Source: Clusia tigrina (taxonomy: Eukaryota > Arthropoda > Insecta > Diptera > Clusiidae). From it: a stretch of 64,000 nt of DNA. How positions within the stretch are numbered: the stretch's first letter is position 1; each line of letters starts with the position of its first letter. This document shows, piece by piece, positions 1-8,660 of this stretch. The DNA is taken from NCBI GenBank assembly GCA_920105625.2, contig OV050030.1, positions 344,021,131 to 344,085,130 of the forward strand, in the 5' to 3' direction. The notes below the pieces were generated by a model, which did not search any database, had not been told where the DNA came from, and saw nothing but the letters and a program-made list of their open reading frames with translations. Position numbers and translations under genes: made by a program.

Positions 1-240
1 TTTTAGGGTCCAAGTATCTTAAGCTAAAATGGTTTGTGTAATGTTATTATGTAAACTTTTAGGGTATTACAGTTCCGCAGTCGAGTCGACAAGGACAGCG
101 TAATGCACCGTCGCCACTTTCATAGTAGGTCAGTTGGCTTGACCAACTGACACCAATTAGCAGGTTCTCCGTGTTGGATTTGCCTGACATCCCATCGGAC
201 GCGTCCCCAGGTGGCGGATAGGGGGACCTTTGGTAGGCAA

Positions 241-1635
241 ATGACATTACTTCTGAACCTCTTAGGAGGGGCGGGAGTTATGGCTGTCTATCACAATGAT
301 GGTATAGAGAATGGGTACCATCCGCGGACCAAACTGGCTAGGGAGGAGTCCCGAACAAAAACCACTGTCTGGCGATGGACAAAAAAAATATTTATTACTC
401 CAGGTGGAACCCACGCATGTGGAAATCCACCCGCTTCGGCGGCAGGGGCACGGATTCTGGAGGTCCCAACCATCGGTAAAGTCTCTCGCCTTTATCAGCG
501 AGAGCGCATCCTGGAGGAGACGGGGATTGTTACCGCAATCTCTTCTTCTTCAGAGACGGAGGAACGTACCCTGGATCCAGAGGGCCTGCGTCGGGAAGTC
601 ACCACAGTGGCGGAACGACCTACCAATGGTTCTAGGGTAACGAGAACACAAGCGAGGAGACAGAGAAAGAAGCGGCTTGATAGGCTCGTGCAGGAGAAAT
701 CCTCACGTGGCTCTGCCGGCCCTTCTGTGTCGACTCCCTCCAAAAGGCCCAGGTCGGCGGAAGTGACACCCACGGAAGCCACCGAGCCTGCGGAGGGATT
801 GACCGCTCCGAAAGCTCGCTCGCGAGGTAAGCGGCGGAAGATTGTTGCTGAAAACAGCATTCCCACCTGCCCTGCAGCTGTTACTGCTGGTGGCGCCACG
901 ACCCCAAAGGGTACGAGCGAAACCTCGGTGGCGGCTAATGTGGCGGGGAAGAATGTTGCCAATAAGCTGCAACTTGCCCAGCCCCTCGTATCCAGCAAAA
1001 CCATCTGCCCGGCGAAATCTCTGCCAGTGGCGGGTGGTGAGCTGGACTTTCGCCCAAGCACTTCCAAAGGTGCAGCCAAGCCATCGTACAGCGAGAAGGC
1101 TAATGGCCCGCAACCAATGGCGGTGATTGGGAAGCTGGGGCCTGACCATCAGCTGACTGATGCAGAAATAAAACACTGCAAAGGTCATCTGATGCGTCGC
1201 GTCATTGCCTCCGGTCCTGAAGCTAATGCGAGGGGCTATGAGACAAAGGACGGCACTCTACAGGTGTCGTGCGCGTCTCAGGCCAACTTTGATTGGCTCA
1301 GGGGTGCAGTCAAGGACGTGCCCCCCATGGGGACCACTCGCTTCGCGGTCTATAGCGAAGCAGGCGTGTCCCTCAGGAAGGCCATCTGCTGGATTCCGGA
1401 TCCCGATCTGACGACCACAGATGTCCTTTCTTGTCTGCGTGCTCAGAACCCTGGCATCAACACGAGGCTTTGGAGAGTTCTTTCGCACACCAGGGGTAGC
1501 AACCGGGATGGTAAAGAAGGTGCTAGTCTTGTGGTGCGAGTGGACGAGGCCACTGTTGATGTCATGGTTTCTCGGTACCGGAGCCGTCTGAGTCTCTTCT
1601 TTGGGACTGTGACCTTTCATGTCTTTCCCAGATGA
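241..1635 (+). CDS. LOA1 ORF1: gag-like RNA-binding protein
   Basis: First ATG of the long frame is at 241; a second in-frame ATG lies at 280. The N-terminal half is rich in Arg, Lys, Ser and Pro (a basic, probably disordered RNA-binding region with runs such as RRQRKKR). The last ~150 residues, from about TDAEIKHCKGHL onward, contain a globular segment with KAICWIPDPDL and RAQNPGINTRLWRVL that resembles the DUF4780-type domain common in insect retrotransposon ORF1 proteins. No CCHC zinc knuckle is visible. The stop overlaps the ORF2 start as ATGA (1632-1635), suggesting ORF2 is made by termination-reinitiation. Its role would be to coat element RNA and move it to the nucleus (known for the family, inferred here). 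Confidence 0.75.
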   Translation: MTLLLNLLGGAGVMAVYHNDGIENGYHPRTKLAREESRTKTTVWRWTKKIFITPGGTHACGNPPASAAGARILEVPTIGKVSRLYQRERILEETGIVTAISSSSETEERTLDPEGLRREVTTVAERPTNGSRVTRTQARRQRKKRLDRLVQEKSSRGSAGPSVSTPSKRPRSAEVTPTEATEPAEGLTAPKARSRGKRRKIVAENSIPTCPAAVTAGGATTPKGTSETSVAANVAGKNVANKLQLAQPLVSSKTICPAKSLPVAGGELDFRPSTSKGAAKPSYSEKANGPQPMAVIGKLGPDHQLTDAEIKHCKGHLMRRVIASGPEANARGYETKDGTLQVSCASQANFDWLRGAVKDVPPMGTTRFAVYSEAGVSLRKAICWIPDPDLTTTDVLSCLRAQNPGINTRLWRVLSHTRGSNRDGKEGASLVVRVDEATVDVMVSRYRSRLSLFFGTVTFHVFPR

Positions 1636-4600
1636 GTGGCTCGGACGATTCTCGTAGCTATCGTCCTTTGACGGTAACGCAGATCAACTTGCAGCATTCT
1701 AAAGCCGCTACTGTACTCCTAAGTAGACGACTCACCCAGCTGCACACATCACCTCACATAACAACAGTACAAGAGCCCTGGGTCTTTAGGGGTCGCCTCT
1801 GTGGCCTTGGCTTGTTGAAAGGGGCCACGATATTATATGACAGAAACTCGATTAGACCAAGAGCCGGCCTTATAATATCATCCCATCTCGCAGCGACCTG
1901 CCTTGACGCATTCTGTTGTCAGGATCTGGTTGCGGCAGAGATTAGTTTTAAGAGTATGCACGGATGGTCGAGGTTTGTGATTGCATCTGCTTACTTTCCT
2001 TACGATGCTTTGGAGGCGCCACCACCTGGGAAGGTCGCTACTCTCGTAGGGTTCTGTGAGCGGCGCGGTCTTGGTCTGGTTCTTTGCTGCGATGCTAATG
2101 CCCAGCATACGATCTGGGGCAGCAGCAAGTGCAATGAGCGGGGCTCTCGACTTTTCGAGTATATTGCCTCTTCCAGCCTGAGCATCCACAATGTAGGCAG
2201 GCAGCCTACTTTTGTGACTGCGAGAAGGCAGGAGGTAATTGACGTCACCCTGTCAAATCCAAGACTGGGGTGGTCGATCAACAACTGGAGGGTCCTCGCT
2301 GAAGACTCGTGCTCGGACCACAGATACATTGAGTTTCAGTGTGGCGAGCGGGCGCAGATGCCATTGCCCACCAGAAACCCAAGAAAAACAGACTGGCCGA
2401 AGTTCAGGGAGGCACTGCGTAGCAATCACGTGACGCCACTGAGACTTCGCAAGGAGCAGAACATTGAGGCGGCTGTTGAGCATCTCAACACCGCTCTAAC
2501 AAACTGCTTCGAGCTAGCCTGCCCAATTAGACCTCCTCTTAGCCGGACTCCTGTTCCATGGTGGAACCGAGAGCTTCAGGTGCTGAGGCGTGAGTCTAGA
2601 AAACTCCTCAACCGGGCCCTCAAGACGAATCTTGACGAGGACTGGGAACGATATCGACATGTTCAGAGGGACTACAAGAAGCTAATTCGGGACTCGAAAA
2701 GGACTTCTTTTAGAGACTTCTGCAGTGATATCGAATCCCTGAGTGACACGGCAAAACTGGTGAAAGTCCTGAAAAAGGACCAAACCGCTAAGCTGGGGTC
2801 GCTCAGGAAACCTGATGGCTCCTATACGGAGAGGCAAAGTGAGACACTCAGCTTGCTGTTGGAGTCACACTTTCCAGGAAATCAGGTAAGCATAGCCCGT
2901 CAACAACCACCTTTGGTCGGAAATGTTGTCAGGGCAGCTGCGCCCTCTCGACATGATTGGTATGTCGCCAGAACTGTGGCGAATGAGACTGCTATTGGAT
3001 TTGCTATCAAATCCTTTGACAACTTCAAGTCGCCCGGACTGGATGGCATATATCCGATTGTGTTGAAGGAAGGCATTGAGCTAGTGATGGCAACACTGAA
3101 GAAGATCTTCACTGCATGTCTCGCACTGGCCTATGTACCACGCTCTTGGAGGATGGTGAGGGTTGCCTTCATTCCTAAGGTTGGAAGAGACGACTACACC
3201 AATCCCAAGAGCTTCAGACCTATTAGTATGACCTCGTTCATGCTAAAAAGTTTAGAACGGCTGGTGGAGCTTCGCATGCGTAGGGAGTCTCTGAAGACGC
3301 ATCCACTATCTCCATTTCAGCATGCCTATCAAAGCGGAAAATCCTGCGAGACGGCTCTGCAAAACCTTGTTGGAAGGATAGAGCGAGCCATCGACAGGAA
3401 AGAATACGCAATAGGCGTCTTTGTGGACATAGAGGGTGCGTTTGACAATGTTACTTTCGACAGTATGTGCGGCTCTGCTAGGCGGCATGGCGTAGACCGG
3501 GTCCTAGTAAATTGGATACGTTCAATGCTGGCCCAGAGAATGATAACGGTGCGGGCGGAGGAAGATTTGCTGGTGTCGTCTGGGGTTAATAGAGGCTGTC
3601 CCCAAGGTGGGGTACTGTCTCCATTGCTCTGGTGCATGGTAATCGATCCCCTGCTTAACGCCATTAATGACTCGGGGGTATACGCTCAGGCATATGCGGA
3701 TGATGTTGGCTGTCTTGTGACAGGTCCATCCCTTATGATTGTCTGCAGAAGGGTGCAGAGTACTCTGGATATGATTGACACTTGGTGCAGTGCGAATGGG
3801 CTATCGGCTAATCCTGTCAAGACTGGTATTGTCCTCTTTACCAGAAGGAGAAAGCTTGATGGACTTATTCTGCCTACACTGAAAGGAGTCACTATCCAGC
3901 TATCCAAGGAAATCAAATATCTTGGAGTCATCCTTGATAACAAACTTCTTTGGAAAACACATGTCGAACTGAAGACATCCAAAGCACTGTCAGTTTTTTG
4001 GCAGTGTAAGGGAATATTTGGTAAGACATGGGGTCTTTCCCCTAGTAAGGTCCTATGGATCTATACAGCTATGGTAAGACCTATTATCACCTATGCATCG
4101 ATGGTTTGGATGAGCAGACTCTCTCTTGTAGGGGTCAAAAAAGCTCTATCAAAACTACAACGTGCTGTGGCCATATGTTGTACCGGAGCATTTCCGACTA
4201 CTCCAGGCCCGGCACTTGATGCTTTGGTGAATCTCCCGCCACTAGATGTCTTCATCCGCGGAGAGGCCATTAAGGCCATCTGCAGAGTGAAACATAGTGG
4301 CCACTGGTATGGGGTGTGCTCGATGTTGGACGACGGCGCAGGCACTGACATCGATTCTGCAATCCTGTCTATGCCCCCGGACTCCATGTCGTCAACCGTC
4401 ATACTAGAAAAGCGGTACAATGTGTTGCTGCCAGAGGCTCGTTCATGGTTAGATCCCGATAACGAGCCCGGCAAACACTGCTGCCGTATTTTCACTGATG
4501 GCTCCAGGACCGAAGAAGGTTCAGGTTCTGGTGTCTTCGTGGAATCCTGTGGGACCCGTCGGTTCTTTGCCCTTGGTCTGCATGCGTCTGTGTTTCAGGC

Positions 4601-5315
4601 GGAGGTGTATGCGATACTTGAGGCGATGGACTTTGTTGTGGAAAACAGGTGGAAAGGCAAATCTATTTGTGTCTGCAGTGACAGCCAAGCTGCGCTCATG
4701 GCCTTGGATAGTCCGACCACCACTTCCACGATAGTCAGGTCCTGCAAATCCAGGCTAAATTGTGTTGGAAAACATAATAGTCTGACGTTGACTTGGGTTC
4801 CGGGACACGCTGGCATTGCGGGTAACGAGACCTCTGACTCCTTGGCCAGGATGGGCTCCGAGGCTGTTTTTATTGGCCCTGAGCCTGTTCTGCCACTCCC
4901 TTCCGCTGCCATCAAAGCCACTGCAAACAAGTGGGTTGTTTCGACCCACAAGCGAGCATGGCGGGCTGAGAGAGGCTGCGGATGGACGAAAATTATGCTA
5001 CCTGCTATCTCTGACCGATGGTCACGGTTCCTTCTATCTTTAGGTAGGAGGGACTGCAGGCTGTTGGTTGGCGTGATGACAGGGCACTTTCTATGGGCTA
5101 GGCACATGGAAAGGATTGGCATATCAGACAGTCCGCTGTGCCCAGCCTGTGGAGAGGAAGACGAGACGGCGGACCATTTTCTTTGCGTCTGCCCTGCCTT
5201 TGCTCGAATCAGGTTCGGGATTTTTGGCACTGATGTGCTGAGGAGTAACCAACTTGGCTCCTTGGCACCACAGGATCTACTTCTTCGGAGGTCGGGTAGA
5301 TTTAAAACAGAGTAA
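1632..5315 (+). CDS. LOA1 ORF2: AP endonuclease - reverse transcriptase - RNase H
   Basis: 1227 residues without interruption. The N-terminal apurinic-type endonuclease shows TQINLQHSKA, VQEPWVFRG, the catalytic D in CCDANAQHTIWGS and the terminal SDHRYIEF. The RT palm has FVDIEGAFDNV, GCPQGGVLSPLLW and catalytic AYADDV (codons near 3694). RNase H follows with all four acidic sites in place: FTDGSR, FQAEVYAILEA, CSDSQAAL and NETSDSLAR. A CPACGEEDETADHFLCVC zinc motif closes the protein. RT plus RNase H in one ORF, with a DUF4780-like ORF1, points to the LOA clade or the wider I group. All catalytic motifs look intact, so the protein could be functional; whether the copy is active depends on its 5' promoter region. 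Confidence 0.92.
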   Translation: MSGSDDSRSYRPLTVTQINLQHSKAATVLLSRRLTQLHTSPHITTVQEPWVFRGRLCGLGLLKGATILYDRNSIRPRAGLIISSHLAATCLDAFCCQDLVAAEISFKSMHGWSRFVIASAYFPYDALEAPPPGKVATLVGFCERRGLGLVLCCDANAQHTIWGSSKCNERGSRLFEYIASSSLSIHNVGRQPTFVTARRQEVIDVTLSNPRLGWSINNWRVLAEDSCSDHRYIEFQCGERAQMPLPTRNPRKTDWPKFREALRSNHVTPLRLRKEQNIEAAVEHLNTALTNCFELACPIRPPLSRTPVPWWNRELQVLRRESRKLLNRALKTNLDEDWERYRHVQRDYKKLIRDSKRTSFRDFCSDIESLSDTAKLVKVLKKDQTAKLGSLRKPDGSYTERQSETLSLLLESHFPGNQVSIARQQPPLVGNVVRAAAPSRHDWYVARTVANETAIGFAIKSFDNFKSPGLDGIYPIVLKEGIELVMATLKKIFTACLALAYVPRSWRMVRVAFIPKVGRDDYTNPKSFRPISMTSFMLKSLERLVELRMRRESLKTHPLSPFQHAYQSGKSCETALQNLVGRIERAIDRKEYAIGVFVDIEGAFDNVTFDSMCGSARRHGVDRVLVNWIRSMLAQRMITVRAEEDLLVSSGVNRGCPQGGVLSPLLWCMVIDPLLNAINDSGVYAQAYADDVGCLVTGPSLMIVCRRVQSTLDMIDTWCSANGLSANPVKTGIVLFTRRRKLDGLILPTLKGVTIQLSKEIKYLGVILDNKLLWKTHVELKTSKALSVFWQCKGIFGKTWGLSPSKVLWIYTAMVRPIITYASMVWMSRLSLVGVKKALSKLQRAVAICCTGAFPTTPGPALDALVNLPPLDVFIRGEAIKAICRVKHSGHWYGVCSMLDDGAGTDIDSAILSMPPDSMSSTVILEKRYNVLLPEARSWLDPDNEPGKHCCRIFTDGSRTEEGSGSGVFVESCGTRRFFALGLHASVFQAEVYAILEAMDFVVENRWKGKSICVCSDSQAALMALDSPTTTSTIVRSCKSRLNCVGKHNSLTLTWVPGHAGIAGNETSDSLARMGSEAVFIGPEPVLPLPSAAIKATANKWVVSTHKRAWRAERGCGWTKIMLPAISDRWSRFLLSLGRRDCRLLVGVMTGHFLWARHMERIGISDSPLCPACGEEDETADHFLCVCPAFARIRFGIFGTDVLRSNQLGSLAPQDLLLRRSGRFKTE

Positions 5316-5385
5316 AAGGGAACCTTAAGTGCAGTACAATGGATATATACTTTGTCTGAGTGCTGCGCTTACTAGATTGTTCCGA

Positions 5386-5422
<37 letters not shown>

Positions 5423-5423
<1 letters not shown>

Positions 5424-6858
5424 CAGGTGCGGAACTGGAACACCAGAAAAGTCAGTTCACAGACTGAGATGAGCATTAAGGAATAGTATATAAGAATTAG
5501 TATTTGTAAGAAATAAAGTCTTGTGATTTTGATCTTGAAACCAGAAAGTGCCTGTGTGTTCTCATTTAGAGCTAGTGGTTTTAAAGTTTTCAGCTGCGCG
5601 CCCAGCGGACCGAGACAGGACGTCCCACGACGAGCAGGAAGGACACCGACAACAGGGCTATATTTTGGTTGTTGTTATTCTCATTCGTAATTTTGTTGGG
5701 CACATTCTCATCCTATTGCCTTGTTATATCCGCTAGTACTGGTTCCTGGCTGCACGATAGTTCATGTTCTCTTTGTTCTGTGCTCTCTCTTGCTTTTGCT
5801 GTCTGAATGTACACTCGAATAACTAGGTTGTCCAGGTTCAAGTTTTGGGCTAGATCATATTTTGTGAATTTTTGTTTACGTACATGATATGTACTGGGAA
5901 AGATTTCCACCATTTTCAATTAAAATTATGATGAAATATATATTTTGCCCTTACATCATGCACTTGTTCAAAAACTAGAAGTAAATAATGCTGTAACTAG
6001 CGCAATTATTAGGGGTATTCATTTTACGTCATATATTCGATGTAAATATTGCATTTTTACAATATTGTAAAAAGATATCGAAAAATATTTACGAAAAAGT
6101 TGTAACTCTGTACTTCGATTTTGGTGTGTAAACTAATTGTAAACATGCGACAATGTGCCACCATCATTTTGTGCCATTTAATTTCCAAATAATTCGATCA
6201 CTAATAAATCAGTTAATGCTGTGTTAGTTCCAATATATTAAAGAGTTTGATTTTTTCGCTTGTTCGAATTGCGATCAATAAATAAATAAAATAAATAAAA
6301 TTTTTCCATGTAATTTTTACAGTAAGCATAACAGCTGATCGATATACAATAAGTGTGCAAGAGGTGCGTTCATTTAACCTTCATTTTAAAAATGTAACTT
6401 TGCAACAATTATAAACTTATAACGTTAAACTCCACCTTATTATTTATATGCTCCTTGAGTATACTCATATCAGCGTCATTATTTTGAATATAGAAACTGT
6501 GACACAGGCCATTACACTGGGTGACAAACTTTCACAAACAAGTGCTACTATGGCCAGTTACTTGCTATATGATAAAGCCCTTATCTCGACGCATAATCTT
6601 AACACTTTATAAATCCGTCATTGATCCCTCCCGCGTATTGACGAGTAACGAAAATATACTCCACAATATGTCGATAATTAGTGTAAATACTAATAGATAG
6701 ACTCCCGAAAAAAATTAGAAGAATTATTAGTAATATATTCAATGACTCCAAGTTACATTTATAGACTTTTCTTACATTAATTAGATATAATTCAAATTTT
6801 TCAAGAAAATGTGTTTCTAAGCAATTTTTTTTTTTTTTTGGAAAAATGAAATTCTTAC
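5423..6858. other. AT-rich non-coding stretch with an LTR-like promoter patch
   Basis: No supported gene. At 5480-5640 there is a TATA-like TATATAAG, an AATAAA at about 5513 and then a GC-richer block, an arrangement resembling a degenerate LTR; no second LTR or internal domain is found, so this is only a suggestion. The rest is AT-rich intron-like or intergenic DNA. If the minus-strand thoc5 gene is intact, this stretch is part of one of its introns. Confidence 0.35.
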
Positions 6859-6977
6859 CCTGAGGATCCATTCATTTCATTTAAGCTATTAACTGTAGAA
6901 GCAGTTACAAATCCTAATCTTTGAAAGAAACGCAAATGTACACATATGCAATTTTCCATATCTTGTAGTACCCCAAT
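6859..6977 (-). other. possible exon downstream of thoc5 exon
   Basis: On the minus strand a TTTTACAG acceptor precedes 39 open codons (containing CVHLRFFQRLGF), ending at GG followed by the strong donor GTAAGAAT. It starts in phase 0, the phase left by the thoc5 exon upstream, so the two could be spliced together. The peptide does not obviously match the THOC5 central region, so it may belong to a diverged thoc5 segment, another gene, or be chance. Confidence 0.25.
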
Positions 6978-7372
6978 CTGTAAAATACGAATTTAAAAAT
7001 ATTTATAAATACTGTACCACGGTGAAACAATTTTCGAGTCTTCGCTTCCAGATCAAATGAAACTGGACTACTAGGCTAATTAAAACACTATTAGGGTTTT
7101 GTTTTATTATCTTGTATTTCTTTTTTATGAGCCCCTGAAGTTGGAACAATTTTTTTTTACTATGTGATTTTATAGAATTTAATTAGTAGTCCACTTTCAT
7201 TTCATATTTGATCCATTTGGGCTGGAATTTTATGTTGCACTGCGTAATTAATGCCCTTACCGAAAAACGGATTTCCAATGGATATGGCTTTAAAGTTTGA
7301 GCATGTTTAACCTGTAACTAATTCAGAATGTATATTACATTTAAAAAATTAGTATTTTTAACTAAGATTTAC

Positions 7373-8074
7373 CTCTTCCATTTCAGAATCTATAAAACTA
7401 TTTAGTAACTCTGTATGTCGTAGAATATCATTCTGATACACATCTTCTTCGCTACCCACGATTTCCACACATAGCTCCGATTTCATAGTCATCGCTAGAG
7501 CATATATATTTATATAAGCCAAGTAAAGTGGTTGAGGTAATAATTGCACCATTCGCTCAATCTTCCACTTGCGCTCTATTGGTATTTGTAAAGCATCCTG
7601 TAGTGGACCTGTAGCACTAAGCAATGACCGAAGTGACGGATTGAAAGAGCTGAAACGTTCCGACTTCATGATAATGTTTTGAAATACCATATTCTTGGTG
7701 TGATACAATTGCTTGTATTTTGCTGATAATTGCTTTCTTAATCTCAATTCCCACTCTAAAAGATTCAAGTGTTTGTTATACTCCAACATTTGGGGTGCGT
7801 CGCGCTGTAAAGCATTTAAATACTCGATTTCAGGCAGCAATTCTATATCTTCATCTTGACTTTTGAATTGATGACAATAACGAATTTCACGTGATAAATG
7901 ATTAACCTCATACAATAAATTCTGTAATTGTAGCCGATTGCTGTCCGCTTGTACTTTTTCATGGTGAAGTCCTTCCCGACCCAACCGAATTTTGTATTTA
8001 ACTAAGCGATTGATCTTTTTTATCAACACAAAGAATAGGGAAGCATACTTTCGTTGCTTTGAAATGTCATTCGT
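7373..8074 (-). CDS. thoc5: thoc5 internal exon (THO complex subunit 5), partial gene
   Basis: THOC5 is a subunit of the nuclear THO complex, which joins TREX to couple transcription with mRNA export. The minus-strand exon begins right after a TTTTATTTTAG acceptor (AG at 8075-8076) and ends at GAAGAG followed by donor GTAAAT (GT at 7371-7372): 702 bases, 234 codons, phase 0 at both ends. Its product carries hallmark THOC5 segments: IKKINRLVKYKIRLGREG, RLQLQNLLYEVNHLSREI, LEWELRLRKQLSAKYK and QLLPQPLYLAYIN, covering roughly the N-terminal third of the family protein. This region is helical and coiled-coil-like, as expected. The preceding exon (about 60-80 residues) and the C-terminal exons are not seen; flanks are filled by LOA1 and the mariner/gypsy cluster, so they may lie outside the window across large introns. 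A broken fragment cannot be excluded, but clean splice sites and the lack of stops argue for a live exon. Confidence 0.85.
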
Positions 8075-8130
8075 CTAAAATAAAACAAAATAAAAATGTT
8101 TATATATAAATATACTTTACAGTTTATACC

Positions 8131-8266
8131 TTTCGCTTAAGGCAAACCCGGTTGAATATAACTTTTCGGTAATATTAACTATTTGAAAAGACCCAAATTC
8201 TTTCCATTTAAACATGTACAAATTTGTTCGCTTAAGACGAACCCAGCTAAAACGACTTTTCGGTTA
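8131..8266. repeat. imperfect direct repeat, two ~40-bp copies
   Basis: Copies at 8131-8171 and 8227-8266 share TTCGCTTAAG, AACCC and ACTTTTCGGT in the same order and spacing, about 96 bp apart. They lie just upstream of the thoc5 exon on its strand, probably in the intron. They look like an old tandem duplication. Confidence 0.55.
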
Positions 8267-8660
8267 ACGACTAATTATATCTTTAGCCTTAAAAACGGAA
8301 AAGAGGATATACAAAGTTTGTGCGGTTGTTCAACTACAAGAAAGAGTGTATTTTAAAAATTGTTTTTACTTCGGTCAAATTTGGCTGTAATGCAGATGTG
8401 GGTGCTCCCAAGCACCATGTAAAATGTTGGCGGTGTATATACGATCCCACGCTCATTGATTTATGGACGAAATTTTATACGAAGCAGCATGTGCACATTT
8501 TAAAGCTATCTGCAAGACAAAGGATCTGTCCATTTTCCATATAAAGACGTTTTGAGGCTAAACTTAGCTTAGCTACGCTCATATATATGGTATACGAGGG
8601 CGGATTGATATTGAAGCTACCTAAGTAGGAAAAAAACATTTTTTTTTTTTCAAAAACCAT

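Larger units (their letters stand above)
166..5422 (+). mobile_element. LOA1: non-LTR retrotransposon, LOA/I group, both ORFs open
   Basis: Two overlapping open frames (gag-like ORF1, then an endonuclease/RT/RNase H ORF2) are followed by a short 3' UTR and a 36-base poly(A) run at 5387-5422, the standard layout of a target-primed retrotransposon. The 3' end is certain. The 5' end is not: a 7-bp word, AGCAGGT, occurs at 159-165 and again at 5422-5428 and may be the target duplication, but a match this short may be chance, and the element could begin left of the window. Other LOA-type copies here end in ACCTA-type repeats instead of poly(A), so this is a separate family. It is the only non-LTR copy in the window without a visible frameshift or stop. 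Confidence 0.85.

Noticed and set aside
1..5428. Inverted match AGTTCCGCA (about 70-78) with TGCGGAACT (about 5427-5435) as transposon ends
   Set aside because: Nine bases, and the element has a poly(A) tail and non-LTR ORFs; inverted ends are not expected.
6599..6871. 90-codon minus-strand frame with a hydrophobic segment
   Set aside because: Low-complexity Lys/Leu/Ile composition; overlaps the exon-like 6859-6977 in another frame; no homology seen.
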